DNA of 64,000 nt from Streptomyces scabiei 87.22 (GCF_000091305.1 NC_013929.1:9362001-9426000); one strand, 5' to 3'. Shown: positions 49,085 to 58,503, numbered from the stretch's first letter. Notes: generated from the letters alone by a model not told the origin. Made by a program: numbers and translations.

Positions 49085-50413
49085 GTGAGAACCCCCCGCA
49101 CTGCTGGAAGAGCCGCCCTCCTCGTCTCGGTCACCGCGCTGACCACCTCGCTCGTGGTCTCCCCCGCGGGAGCGCGAGCGGGAGCCGCCGGGTCCGCCCT
49201 CCCGACGGTGACCGCGACGAGCGAGACGGCCGCGCTGTACGACGACGAGGCCGGCGGCAACTCCGACGCCGACGACCCGGCGATCTGGCGCAACCCCGCC
49301 GACCCCGGCCGCAGCCTCGTCGTCGCCACCGCGAAGGAGGGCGGCCTGCGCGTCTACGACCTGAACGCCCGCCCGGTGCAGTCACTGCCCGCGCCGCAGC
49401 CGCCGACGCGGGACGACGCCCCCGGCCGCTACAACAACGTCGACCTCGTCACCGGCCTGCGCACCCCCGCCGGGCGGACCGACGTCGCCGTGGTCAGCGA
49501 CCGGGGCAACGACCGCTTGCGGATCTACCGGATCGACCCCACCCGCCGCGGCGGCCCGCTGACCGACATCACCGACCCGGCCGCCGCTCCCGTCTTCTCC
49601 GCCGACCAGGCCGAGATCAACGACCAGCACACCGCGTACGGCCTCGCCACCTGGACGGACCGGGCCACCGGCCGCTCCTACGCCCTCGTCAGCCGACGCG
49701 AGCGCACCCGCCTCGCCCTGCTCGAACTCCTCCCGGCGGCGAACGGCAAGGTCGGCTACCGCACGGTCCGCACCCTCGACCTGCCCTCCTCCTTCCGGCT
49801 GCCCGACGGCACGACCTGGAGTCCCTGCGGCGAGCCCGGCGAACTCCCGCAGGTCGAGGGCATGGCCGTCGACCCCGCCACCGGCACCCTCTACGCCGGC
49901 CAGGAGGACATCGGTGTCTGGCGCCTGCGCGCCGACCTGACCGGCAGGCCCGTCCTGATCGACAGGACCAGGCAGTACGGCGTCCCCGGACGGTACGACG
50001 AGGAGAGCGAGGAGTGCGTGCCGGGGGCCGATCCCGGCTTCGGCGGGAAGCGTCTGTCGGCCGACGTCGAGGGCCTGACGATCTATCAGGAGCCGGACGG
50101 GGACGGGTACCTGCTCGCCTCCAGCCAGGGGGACGACACCTTCGCCCTGTACGACCGGGAGGTGCGCGAGGGCAACGAGTACGAGGGCGGCTTCCGGATC
50201 GGGGCGGCGTCGGACACCCTCGACGGCGTGCAGGAGTGCGACGGCGCTGCCGTCCTCAACGCCCCGCTGGGCCGCCGCTATCCGCGCGGGCTCCTCGTCG
50301 TCCAGGACGGCCACGAGACCCCCGGCGTCCCGGACGGGGAGGGCGGCACCCGTACGTCCACCGGCTTCAAGTTCGTCGATCTCGGAGACCTGGTGGACGC
50401 CACCGGCATGTGA
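49085..50413 (+). CDS. Secreted beta-propeller phytase-like protein
   Basis: A 442-aa protein with an N-terminal signal peptide (basic start, hydrophobic ALLVSVTALTTSLVV, AxA-type cleavage near ARAGA). Propeller motifs of the 3-phytase family are seen in order: DDPAIW, KEGGLRVYDL, YNNVDLV, DIGVWRL, DVEGLTIYQ and DGHETPG. These calcium-dependent enzymes release phosphate from phytate. AAGGAAG precedes the GTG. It is unlinked to its neighbours; regulation by phosphate is plausible but no clear PHO box was identified. Confidence 0.9.
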   Translation: MRTPRTAGRAALLVSVTALTTSLVVSPAGARAGAAGSALPTVTATSETAALYDDEAGGNSDADDPAIWRNPADPGRSLVVATAKEGGLRVYDLNARPVQSLPAPQPPTRDDAPGRYNNVDLVTGLRTPAGRTDVAVVSDRGNDRLRIYRIDPTRRGGPLTDITDPAAAPVFSADQAEINDQHTAYGLATWTDRATGRSYALVSRRERTRLALLELLPAANGKVGYRTVRTLDLPSSFRLPDGTTWSPCGEPGELPQVEGMAVDPATGTLYAGQEDIGVWRLRADLTGRPVLIDRTRQYGVPGRYDEESEECVPGADPGFGGKRLSADVEGLTIYQEPDGDGYLLASSQGDDTFALYDREVREGNEYEGGFRIGAASDTLDGVQECDGAAVLNAPLGRRYPRGLLVVQDGHETPGVPDGEGGTRTSTGFKFVDLGDLVDATGM

Positions 50414-50476
50414 GGGGCGCCTCTCCGCAGACCTTCCCCTGCTCTCCGCCGCCCCGTCTCCGCCCCCTCCGCGCGG

Positions 50477-51178
50477 TCAGTCCCCGATCGCGCAGAGGGG
50501 GTCCTCGTCCAGTCCGTCCGCCATCCACTGCTCCAGGGCCGCGACATGGACCGTCGCGGCGGAGACCGCCAGCGCGGCGTCACGGGCCTGCAGGGCGCGA
50601 AGGATGGCCTCGTGCTCGCGGTGGGCATGCTCCACGGCCCGCTCCGCGCGGGTGCCCCGGACGATCCGGGCCCGCTGGGTGCGGGTGGAGAGCACCTTCA
50701 TCAGCATGGACAGTACCGGGTTGCCGACCGCCTCCACGATCCCCAGATGGAAGGCGATGTCGTGGCCGACGAACTCCTCCACCGTGGCGGCGGCCCGTGA
50801 CCGCTCCAGGATGCCGCCGAGGTCACGGAGGTCGTCGGCGGTGAGCAGCGCGGCCGCCGCCCCGGTGGCCTGGGGTTCCAGCAGCCGCCGCACATGGAGC
50901 AGTTGCAGTGCCGTCCGTCCCTGGGAGACGTCGGAGGCGAAGGAGAGCGACTCCAGCAGGAGGTGCGGCTCCAGGCTGGACACATAGGTGCCGTCGCCCT
51001 GCCGGGTGACCAGGATGCGCATCGCGGTCAGGGCCCGTACCGCCTCCCGCAGCGAGCTGCGGGACAGGCCGAGCTGGGCGGCGAGGATCTCCTCCTTGGG
51101 CAGGCGGGACCCCGGCGCCAGCTCACCGGCCACGATCATCGCCTTGATCTTGTCCATCGCCTCGTCGGTCAGTGCCAC
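50477..51178 (-). CDS. FadR-subfamily GntR transcriptional regulator
   Basis: A 233-aa regulator with an N-terminal winged helix (GSRLPKEEILAAQLGLSRSS, LREAVRALTAMRI) and an all-helical FCD effector domain whose metal-binding Asp and His residues (HDIAFHLGIVEAVGN) are visible. It is last gene of the transporter operon. It probably represses both divergent units and is released by a pathway acid such as fuconate or ketodeoxyfuconate; the effector is inferred. GTG start with GGGAGG. Confidence 0.92.
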   Translation of the reverse strand: MALTDEAMDKIKAMIVAGELAPGSRLPKEEILAAQLGLSRSSLREAVRALTAMRILVTRQGDGTYVSSLEPHLLLESLSFASDVSQGRTALQLLHVRRLLEPQATGAAAALLTADDLRDLGGILERSRAAATVEEFVGHDIAFHLGIVEAVGNPVLSMLMKVLSTRTQRARIVRGTRAERAVEHAHREHEAILRALQARDAALAVSAATVHVAALEQWMADGLDEDPLCAIGD

Positions 51179-51199
51179 GAGAGACCTCCCTGCCGCGGC

Positions 51200-52240
51200 C
51201 TATTCCTGCTTCTCGCCGGAGGCGAAGCGGGAGATGATCAGCGCGACGATGATGATCGCGCCGTTGAGGAACTGGTTCCACAGGGGCGGGACACCCGCCA
51301 GCGTCATGACGTTCACGACGAGCTGGAGCGTCAGCACACCGGTGAGCGCGCCGAACACGGACCCCTTGCCGCCGTTGAGGCTCACCCCGCCGATGACGGT
51401 CGCGGCGAAGACCTGGAAGATCCAGCCGCTGCCCTGGGTGGCGGAGATCGAGCCGTAGTGACCGCTGTAGAGGATGCCGGCGAACGCGGCCAGCACACTG
51501 CCGAGGATCAGCACCGTCCACACGATCCGGTCCACCCGGATACCGGCGGTGCGGGCCGCCTCCGCGTTCCCGCCGATCGCGTACAGCGCCCGGCCGTGCC
51601 GCAGCCAGGCCAGCGCGCTGCCGCCCGCCGCGAACAGCACCACACAGATCCAGATCGCGGCCGGCACACCCAGCCAGGACGCCCTGCCCAGGTAGGTGAA
51701 CGAGGACGGCAGTTCGACGATGGACTGGCCCTCGGAGAGGGCGACCTGGAGACCGCGCAGCATGGTGAGCATGCCGAGGGTGACGATGAAGCCGTTGAGG
51801 CGCAGCTTCAGGATCAGGAACCCGTTGACGGCCCCGATCACCACGCCCACCAGCAGACACAGCGGTACGGCCGTCCACTCGGGCAGCAGCCCGAGCCCGG
51901 TGAACCGGGCGCCGCCGGTCGGCAGGACCAGCCAGACGGCGATGACGGGCGCCACGCCGATGGTGGACTCCAGGGACAGGTCCATCCGGCCGCAGACCAG
52001 GATCAGCGCGGTGGCCAGCACCAGCAGGCTCAGCTCGGTGGACTGCTGGGCCACGCCGATGAGGTTGTCGGCGGTCAGGAAGGCCGGCGAGACGATGAAC
52101 CCGATCAGTCCGAGGACGAGGATCGCCGGGACCAGGGACAGCTCACGGAAGCGACCGAGGTCGAGCCCGCGGCGGGTGTCCCCGGTGGTCTCCCGCGCCG
52201 CTGCCGTGGCGGGGTCGGTGACATCAGTGGTGGCGGACAT
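51200..52240 (-). CDS. Sugar ABC transporter permease (RbsC/RhaP family)
   Basis: A 346-aa membrane protein with eight to ten hydrophobic segments and the BPD_transp_2 pattern (GRMDLSLESTIGVAP, NPL-type cytoplasmic loop, TVIGGVSLNGGKGS). It works with the ATPase and binding protein encoded upstream; genes are 2 nt apart. The likely substrate is L-fucose or a related deoxyhexose, judged from the divergent operon. Confidence 0.93.
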   Translation of the reverse strand: MSATTDVTDPATAAARETTGDTRRGLDLGRFRELSLVPAILVLGLIGFIVSPAFLTADNLIGVAQQSTELSLLVLATALILVCGRMDLSLESTIGVAPVIAVWLVLPTGGARFTGLGLLPEWTAVPLCLLVGVVIGAVNGFLILKLRLNGFIVTLGMLTMLRGLQVALSEGQSIVELPSSFTYLGRASWLGVPAAIWICVVLFAAGGSALAWLRHGRALYAIGGNAEAARTAGIRVDRIVWTVLILGSVLAAFAGILYSGHYGSISATQGSGWIFQVFAATVIGGVSLNGGKGSVFGALTGVLTLQLVVNVMTLAGVPPLWNQFLNGAIIIVALIISRFASGEKQE

Positions 52241-52242
52241 GA

Positions 52243-53907
52243 CTACCTTCCGTGCTCTTCGGTGGTGTCCGGCGCGGTGTCCGCCCGGTCGTCGGTGGCG
52301 GTGCCGGACGCCCCGGCCCGGCCCGCCGTGGCCCCGGCGGAGGTCTCCCCGCGCCCGGCCACGCCTTCCATGGCGGCGACCACGTGCTCGTCCTTCCAGC
52401 CGCGGTCGAACTCGGCGACCGCCCGCCCGTGGAACATCACCACGAGCCGGTCGCAGACCTTCAGGTCGTCCAGCTCGTCGGAGACGATCAGTGCGGCCTT
52501 CCCGGCGTCCGCGACCTGCCGGATCCGGCGCAGCAGGAACTCCTTGGACCTGACGTCCACCCCGTTGGTGGGGCGGATGGCGACCAGCACCTGGGGGTCG
52601 GTGGCCAGGGCGCGGGCGACCACCACCTTCTGCTGGTTGCCGCCCGACAGGGCCGACACCGGGGTGGAGCCGCCCGGGGTCTTGATGTCGAGGTCGCGGA
52701 TCATGCGCCGCGCGAAGCTCCTGGTCCGGGCGGGCAGCACCGTGCCGTACGGGCCGAGCTGGTCGGTGACGGTCAGGGTGGCGTTCTCCGCCACGCTGCG
52801 GTTGTTGACCAGGCCCTGGAGGTGCCGGTCCTCCGGGACGAGGCCCACGCCGACGGCGAGCGCCGAGGGCACGCTGCCGCCCTTCACCCGCCGCCCGCCG
52901 ACGGAGATCGTGCCCCGCTCCGGGCGGTGCAGCCCGGCGACGGTCTCACCGACCCGCACATTGCCGCTGGCGGCAGCGCCGGCGAGGCCGACCACCTCGC
53001 CCGCGCGCACCGACAGCGACAGGTCCTCGCAGGCGCCGGTCAGGGTGAGGCCCTCGACCGTGAGGAGGCCGGGGGAGTCGGGCCGTACCGGAGGGCGGTT
53101 CTCCACGGCCTCCGCCGCCGTGACGGTGGTCTCCCCGGTCATGGCCTCCACCAGCTCCTGGTGGCCGAGCCGGGCGACGGGCGCGGTCAGGATGTGGGAG
53201 GCGTCGCGGTAGACCGTGACGGTGGTGCAGAGGTCGTACACCTCCTGCAGATGGTGCGAGATGAAGAGGAAGGCGACGCCCTGGCGCTGGAGGTCACGGA
53301 GCTTGTCGAAGAGGCGGTTGATGCCGCGGGCGTCGAGCTTCGCGGTCGGTTCGTCGAGGATGATGAAGCGTGCGCCGAACGACAGCGCCCGCGCGATCTC
53401 CACGAACTGCCGCTGTTCGACGGTGAGATCCCTCGCCCGTGCGCCGGCCCGCACGTCGACGCCGTATCCGGCGAGCAGTTCCTCCGCCCGTGACCGCAGT
53501 CGCTTCCAGCGGATGGGGCGGACCGCGCCGTCGCTCTGCCGGTTCAGGAAGAGGTTCTCGGCGACGGTCAGGTCCGGGATGATCGTGGACTTCTGGTAGA
53601 CGCAGGCGACCCGGGAGCGCCAGGCGTCGATGTCGCCGACGGCGGGCGCCGCCTCGCCGGAGAAGCGCAGGGTCCCGGTGTCGGCGGGCTGCAGGCCGGT
53701 CAGGATGGACACCAGCGTCGACTTGCCGGCGCCGTTGCGGCCGACGAGCGCGTGCGACTCGCCGGGGGCGATGGTGATCCGGGCGTCGCGCAGCGCGACG
53801 GTGGCGCCGAACCTCTTGCTGATGCCGGTGGCCTCGGCCACCGGGGCGGGACTCCCGGCGGCGGGGTGCCCGCCGCCGTTCGCCGCGGCGGTCGCGGTGT
53901 CCGCCAT
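52243..53907 (-). CDS. Sugar ABC transporter ATP-binding protein, tandem NBD (RbsA family)
   Basis: A 554-aa protein with two nucleotide-binding domains. The first has Walker A GRNGAGKST and Walker B FIILDEPTAKLD. The second has a degenerate P-loop (GLAGAAASGNVR), signature LSGGNQQKVVVARAL and, where DEPTRG is usual, IRPTNGVDV, so the second site has lost the Walker B acid/Glu and is probably non-hydrolytic. Such asymmetry is common in this family. The ATG at 53907 follows GAAGGA. It has an Ala/Thr-rich C-terminal tail. Confidence 0.93.
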   Translation of the reverse strand: MADTATAAANGGGHPAAGSPAPVAEATGISKRFGATVALRDARITIAPGESHALVGRNGAGKSTLVSILTGLQPADTGTLRFSGEAAPAVGDIDAWRSRVACVYQKSTIIPDLTVAENLFLNRQSDGAVRPIRWKRLRSRAEELLAGYGVDVRAGARARDLTVEQRQFVEIARALSFGARFIILDEPTAKLDARGINRLFDKLRDLQRQGVAFLFISHHLQEVYDLCTTVTVYRDASHILTAPVARLGHQELVEAMTGETTVTAAEAVENRPPVRPDSPGLLTVEGLTLTGACEDLSLSVRAGEVVGLAGAAASGNVRVGETVAGLHRPERGTISVGGRRVKGGSVPSALAVGVGLVPEDRHLQGLVNNRSVAENATLTVTDQLGPYGTVLPARTRSFARRMIRDLDIKTPGGSTPVSALSGGNQQKVVVARALATDPQVLVAIRPTNGVDVRSKEFLLRRIRQVADAGKAALIVSDELDDLKVCDRLVVMFHGRAVAEFDRGWKDEHVVAAMEGVAGRGETSAGATAGRAGASGTATDDRADTAPDTTEEHGR

Positions 53908-53947
53908 GTGGATACCGTCCTTCGTGGGGTGGGTACGAGAGGGTGCG

Positions 53948-53997
53948 GGCGGAGGGACGGGCCGCGCCCCTCCGCCCCGGTGCCGGTCCGGCACCGG
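53948..53997 (-). terminator. Tandem stem-loops after the binding-protein gene
   Basis: ccggtgccg-gtc-cggcaccgg (53977-53997) starts directly after the stop codon, and a second stem ggcggaggg...cccctccgcc precedes it (about 53948-53976). They probably protect the binding-protein mRNA and lower read-through to the ATPase gene. Confidence 0.65.
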
Positions 53998-55065
53998 CTA
54001 GCCGACGTTGTTGCCCCACAGGGTCTTGTCGTCCACGTTGTCCTTGGTCACCAGCGGCGCCGGCAGCTGGTCCTCCAGACCGTTGGGGATCTTGATGATC
54101 GTGGAGTCGTGGTCGGTGGCACCGGGCTTGAACGTCTTGCCCTCGGCCGCGGCCTCGGCGTAGTACAGCGCGTACTTGGCGTAGAGGTCGGCGGGCTGGG
54201 AGACGGTGGCGTCGATCTGGCCCTTGCGGATGGCGTCGAACTCCTGCGGGATGCCGTCGTTGGAGACGATCGAGATGTGGCCCTTCTGCCCGGCCGGCTT
54301 CAGCAGGCCCTTCTGCTCCAGCAGGGCCAGGGTGGGCTGCAGGAAGACGCCGCCGGCCTGCATGTAGATGCCGTTCAGGTCGGGGTGCTGGGCGAGCAGG
54401 CTCTGCAGCTTGGCGGAGGCCACGTCGCCCTTCCAGTCGGTGGGCAGCTCAAAGAACTTGATCTTGGGGTACTTCGTCCTCATGCACTCGGCGAACGCCT
54501 CGGAGCGGTCGCGGCCGTTGATGGAGTCCAGGGCACCCTGCAGTTCGGCGACCTTGCCCTTGCCGCCGAGCTGCTTGCCGAGGAACTCGCAGGCCTTGGT
54601 GCCATAGGCCCGGTTGTCGGCGCGCACGACCATGTAGACGTCGCCCTTGTCGGGCCGGGTGTCGACGCTGACCACGGGGATCTTCTTCGACGCCAGGGTG
54701 TCGAGGGTGGAGGCGATGGCGCCGGTGTCCTGCGGCGCCATGACGACGGCCTTCGCGCCCGTGTTCTGGAACACCTGCACGTTGGCGACCAGCTTGGTCA
54801 CGTCGTTCTGCGAGTTGCTGAGCGGCAGGGCGTTGATGTCCTCGGACTTCACGTCCTTCTTCAGGTACTCGGCGTAGGAGTTCCAGAAGTCCGAGTCGGA
54901 GCGCGGCAGGTCGATCCCGATGGCGGGCTTGTCACCGCCCGAGCCGCCCGAGCCGCCCGAGCCGGCCGAGCCGGAGGAGCTGTCGCGATTGCACGCGGTC
55001 AGGAGGGTGAGGGCCGCGAGGGCGCAGGCCGCTGCGGCGGTGGAGCGGGTGCGAGCGAGCTTCAT
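53998..55065 (-). CDS. Sugar-binding lipoprotein of the ABC transporter
   Basis: A 355-aa periplasmic-binding-protein-type 1 (RbsB-like) protein. The signal peptide ends in the lipobox LLTAC (Cys at about 25), followed by a Ser/Gly-rich linker. The domain has IGIDLPRSDSDFW and VVMAPQDTGAIAS, typical of the ribose/rhamnose-binding group. It is first gene of the operon and divergent from the catabolic genes, with a 410-nt control region carrying three repeated operator-like motifs. The substrate is inferred to be L-fucose or a similar sugar. Confidence 0.94.
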   Translation of the reverse strand: MKLARTRSTAAAACALAALTLLTACNRDSSSGSAGSGGSGGSGGDKPAIGIDLPRSDSDFWNSYAEYLKKDVKSEDINALPLSNSQNDVTKLVANVQVFQNTGAKAVVMAPQDTGAIASTLDTLASKKIPVVSVDTRPDKGDVYMVVRADNRAYGTKACEFLGKQLGGKGKVAELQGALDSINGRDRSEAFAECMRTKYPKIKFFELPTDWKGDVASAKLQSLLAQHPDLNGIYMQAGGVFLQPTLALLEQKGLLKPAGQKGHISIVSNDGIPQEFDAIRKGQIDATVSQPADLYAKYALYYAEAAAEGKTFKPGATDHDSTIIKIPNGLEDQLPAPLVTKDNVDDKTLWGNNVG

Positions 55066-55197
55066 GGCCGGGTTCTCCTTAGCCAGGACGGGGAGGCCGC
55101 CCTCCGGGACAGGCGTGAGGGGACCGTCGAAGGGGAGGGTCGGGGGTCAACCGGTGAACGAGGAGCGGAGTTTGACCGGCCACGAGATGGTGGGGCG

Positions 55198-55441
55198 ATT
55201 CCTCCGATGTATCTCGGACGACGAGGACGTTACGACGGCATTGCCGGAGTTGACAAGAGGTCCTTCCCGACGAGTTGTCCGCATGATCGAGGGGGAGGTG
55301 GCGGACATCCGGGGAAGGATGTCGCACATGACCGATCCGTGACCTGCGGAGCAGCCCCTGTCGGTCACATACATCCGAGGAATGCGTTGTCAGCGCGCCG
55401 AACTGCCCCTACAGTCACGGTGCGCCATTCCTCCGATGAAT
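55198..55441. promoter_or_regulatory. Three copies of a 15-bp operator-like motif in the divergent control region
   Basis: ATTCCTCCGATGTAT (55198-55212), its near-identical reverse complement ATACATCCGAGGAAT (55369-55383) and ATTCCTCCGATGAAT (55427-55441). The unit is itself an imperfect palindrome ATWCMTC-S-GAKGWAT. Copies flank both divergent promoters. The GntR regulator of the transporter operon is the obvious candidate ligand. Confidence 0.75.
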
Positions 55442-55475
55442 GAACGTGTCACTCCATGGCAAGGGAGCATCCCCA

Positions 55476-56327
55476 GTGAAACTGCTACGCGTCGGCGCCC
55501 CGGGAGAGGAGCGGCCCGCCGTCCGCACCGACGACGGCCGGCTGCTGGACCTGTCCTCCGTGACCCCCGACATCGACGGCGCCTTCCTCGCCTCCGGGGG
55601 AGTCGACCGGGCCCGCGCGGCGGTCGCGGCGGGCGGACTGCCCGTGCTCGGCACCGGGGACCTGCGCGTCGGCGCCCCCCTCGCCCGCCCCGGCAAGATC
55701 GTCTGCGTCGGGCTGAACTACCGCGACCACGCCGCCGAGACCGGCGCCGCGATCCCGCCCCGCCCCGTGGTCTTCATGAAGGACCCGGGCACGGTCGTCG
55801 GCCCGTACGACGAGGTGCTGATCCCGCGCGGCTCCGGGAAGACCGACTGGGAGGTCGAGCTGGGCGTCGTCGTCGGACGGCGGGCCCGCTACCTGGAGGG
55901 CCCCGAGGAGGCGGCCGCGGTGATCGCCGGATACGTGGTCAGCCACGACGTCTCCGAGCGCGAGTTCCAGCTGGAGCACTCCTCGCAGTGGGACCTCGGC
56001 AAGTCCTGCGAGACCTTCAACCCGATGGGCCCGTGGCTGGTCACCGCCGACGAGGCCGGCGACCCGCAGGACCTCGGGCTGCGCCTGAGCGTCAACGGCG
56101 TCAAGCGGCAGGACGGGCACACCCGCGACATGATCTTCCCGGTCCACGAGATCGTGGCCTATCTCAGCCGGCACATGGTCCTGGAGCCCGGCGACGTGAT
56201 CAACACCGGTACGCCCGCCGGTGTCGCCCTCGGCCTGCCCGGCACCCCCTACCTCCGCCCCGGTGACACCGTCGAGCTGGAGATCGACGGGCTCGGAAGC
56301 CAGCGCCAGACCCTCGGCCAAGCGTGA
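55476..56327 (+). CDS. 2,4-diketo-3-deoxy-L-fuconate hydrolase, FAH family
   Basis: A 283-aa fumarylacetoacetate-hydrolase-fold enzyme. Metal ligands lie in DWEVELGVVVG and nearby acidic residues; VCVGLNYRDHA and VINTGTPAGVALG are family signatures. In the oxidative L-fucose/L-rhamnose route it splits the 2,4-diketo acid to pyruvate and L-lactate. The GTG at 55476 has AAGGGAG upstream. It is first gene of the six-gene plus-strand operon, 35 nt after the third operator copy. Confidence 0.9.
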   Translation: MKLLRVGAPGEERPAVRTDDGRLLDLSSVTPDIDGAFLASGGVDRARAAVAAGGLPVLGTGDLRVGAPLARPGKIVCVGLNYRDHAAETGAAIPPRPVVFMKDPGTVVGPYDEVLIPRGSGKTDWEVELGVVVGRRARYLEGPEEAAAVIAGYVVSHDVSEREFQLEHSSQWDLGKSCETFNPMGPWLVTADEAGDPQDLGLRLSVNGVKRQDGHTRDMIFPVHEIVAYLSRHMVLEPGDVINTGTPAGVALGLPGTPYLRPGDTVELEIDGLGSQRQTLGQA

Positions 56328-56338
56328 AAGGCACCCCC

Positions 56339-57676
56339 GTGACTGCAACCCCCGCCCGGATCACCGCGGTCGACACCTACGACATCCGGTTCCCCACCTC
56401 GCGGGAACTGGACGGCTCCGATGCCATGAACCCGGACCCCGACTACTCCGCCGCCTACGTCGTCCTGCGCACGGACGCCGGGGACGGCCTCGAAGGGCAC
56501 GGCTTCACCTTCACCATCGGGCGCGGCAACGACGTCCAGGTCGCCGCCATCGGGGCCCTGCGGGCCCATGTCGTCGGCCGCTCGGTCGAGGAGCTGTGCG
56601 CCGACCCAGGCTCGGTCAACCGCGACCTGATCGGCGACAGTCAGCTGCGCTGGCTCGGCCCCGAGAAGGGCGTGATGCACATGGCCGTCGGTGCCGTCGT
56701 CAACGCGGTGTGGGACCTGGCCGCCAAGCGCGCCGGCCGGCCCCTGTGGCAGCTGCTCGCCCACGCCGAGCCCGAGTGGCTGGTCGCCCAGATCGACTTC
56801 CGCTACATCGCCGACGCCCTCACCCCCGAGGAGGCCGTGGACATGCTCCGGCGGGGCCGTACGGGGCTCGCCGAGCGCGAGAGCCGGCTGCTGGAGCGCG
56901 GCTACCCCGGCTACACCACCTCCCCGGGCTGGCTCGGCTACTCCGACGAGAAGCTGACCCGGCTGGCCGAGCAGGCCGTCGCCGACGGCTTCACCCAGAT
57001 CAAGCTGAAGGTCGGCGCCGACCTCGACGACGACGTCCGCCGGATGCGCACCGCCCGCGCCGCCGTCGGCGACGGCGTACGCATCGCCATCGACGCCAAC
57101 CAGCGGTGGAACATCGGCGAGGCCGTCGAGTGGACCCGGGCGCTCGCCGAGTTCGACCCGTACTGGATCGAGGAACCCACCAGCCCCGACGACATCCTCG
57201 GTCACGCCGCCGTCCGCCGGGGGGTCGCCCCCGTGAAGGTCGCGACCGGCGAACACGTCCAGAACCGCATCGTCTTCAAGCAGCTCCTCCAGGCCGGCGC
57301 CCTCGACGTCCTCCAGATCGACGCGGCCCGCGTCGGCGGCGTCAACGAGAACCTGGCGATCCTGCTGCTCGCCGCGAAGTTCGGCGTCCCCGTCTGCCCG
57401 CACGCCGGGGGCGTGGGCCTGTGCGAACTGGTCCAGCACCTGTCGATGTTCGACTACCTGGCCCTGTCCGGCACCACCGACGACCGGGTCATCGAGTACG
57501 TCGACCACCTCCACGAGCACTTCACCGCACCCGTGGTGATGCGCGAGGGCCACTACGTCGCCCCCCTGACCCCCGGATTCTCCGCCACCATGCATCCCGC
57601 GTCGATCGCCCAATACCGTTACCCCGACGGCACGTTCTGGGCCGCCGACCTCGCCGGACGAGAGGAAGTCGCATGA
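56339..57676 (+). CDS. L-fuconate dehydratase, enolase superfamily
   Basis: A 445-aa enzyme with a long FucD/ENOSF1-type N-terminus (RFPTSRELDGSDAMNPDPDY). Catalytic features: IKLKVG (Lys base), AIDANQRW and WIEEPTSPDD (metal Asp and Glu), ATGEH, and CPHAGGVGLCE containing the His. It dehydrates L-fuconate to 2-keto-3-deoxy-L-fuconate. The GTG at 56339 has AAAGG seven nt upstream; the GTG at 56324 overlapping the previous stop is the alternative. Confidence 0.93.
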   Translation: MTATPARITAVDTYDIRFPTSRELDGSDAMNPDPDYSAAYVVLRTDAGDGLEGHGFTFTIGRGNDVQVAAIGALRAHVVGRSVEELCADPGSVNRDLIGDSQLRWLGPEKGVMHMAVGAVVNAVWDLAAKRAGRPLWQLLAHAEPEWLVAQIDFRYIADALTPEEAVDMLRRGRTGLAERESRLLERGYPGYTTSPGWLGYSDEKLTRLAEQAVADGFTQIKLKVGADLDDDVRRMRTARAAVGDGVRIAIDANQRWNIGEAVEWTRALAEFDPYWIEEPTSPDDILGHAAVRRGVAPVKVATGEHVQNRIVFKQLLQAGALDVLQIDAARVGGVNENLAILLLAAKFGVPVCPHAGGVGLCELVQHLSMFDYLALSGTTDDRVIEYVDHLHEHFTAPVVMREGHYVAPLTPGFSATMHPASIAQYRYPDGTFWAADLAGREEVA

Positions 57677-58503
57677 CCGGGCAGACGGACGCACCGACCG
57701 GGCAGACGGACGCACCGACCGGACCGACGGCCGGACCCACCGGGCCGAGAGGGGAACTGGCGGGACTCAGGGCGATCGTCACCGGAGGCGCGTCCGGCAT
57801 CGGGCTCGCCACCGCCCGGCTGCTGGCCGCCCGGGGCGCCGCCGTCGCCGTGTTCGACCTCGACCCCGCCGGGGCACCGGCCCCCCTGCTCGGACTGAAG
57901 GCCGACGTCACCGACGACACCTCCGTACGGGTCGCCGTCGCCGACGCCGTCCGGCGGCTCGGCGGTCTCGACGTCCTCGTCAACAACGCGGGCATCGGCG
58001 CCATCGGCACCATCGAGGACAACCCCGACGAACAGTGGCACCGCGTCCTGGACGTCAACGTCCTCGGTATCGTCCGCACCAGCCGCGCCGCCCTGCCCCA
58101 CCTGCGGGAATCGTCCCACGCGGCCATCGTCAACACCTGCTCCATCGGCGCCACCGCCGGCCTGCCGCAACGCGCCCTCTACTGCGCGAGCAAGGGAGCC
58201 GTGCTCTCCCTCACCCTAGCCATGGCCGCCGACCACGTCCGCGAGGGCATCCGCGTCAACTGCGTCAACCCCGGTACCGCCGACACCCCCTGGGTCGGCC
58301 GCCTCCTCGACGCCGCCGACGACCCCGAGGCCGAGCGCGCCGCCCTCAACGCACGCCAGCCCCTGGGCCGTCTGGTCACCGCCGACGAGGTCGCCGCGGC
58401 CATCGTCTACCTGGCGAGCCCCGCCGCGGCCTCCGTCACCGGCACCGCCCTGGCCGTCGACGGCGGCATGCAGGGTCTGCGGCTGCGCCCGGTGGGCTCA
58501 TGA
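57673..58503 (+). CDS. SDR, probable 2-keto-3-deoxy-L-fuconate dehydrogenase
   Basis: A 276-aa short-chain dehydrogenase with TGGASGIG, NNAG, catalytic Ser in NTCSIGA and YCASK. It should oxidise C4 of 2-keto-3-deoxy-L-fuconate to the diketo acid used by the FAH enzyme. The first 25 residues are an added low-complexity segment built from the 7-residue unit TGQTDAP (two perfect 21-nt copies and degenerate ones). ATGA overlap with the previous gene. Confidence 0.88.
   Translation: MTGQTDAPTGQTDAPTGPTAGPTGPRGELAGLRAIVTGGASGIGLATARLLAARGAAVAVFDLDPAGAPAPLLGLKADVTDDTSVRVAVADAVRRLGGLDVLVNNAGIGAIGTIEDNPDEQWHRVLDVNVLGIVRTSRAALPHLRESSHAAIVNTCSIGATAGLPQRALYCASKGAVLSLTLAMAADHVREGIRVNCVNPGTADTPWVGRLLDAADDPEAERAALNARQPLGRLVTADEVAAAIVYLASPAAASVTGTALAVDGGMQGLRLRPVGS

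Noticed and set aside
50894..53212. 772-aa plus-strand open frame across the GntR and transporter genes
   Set aside because: Antisense shadow; low-complexity Gln/Gly/Asp-rich translation.
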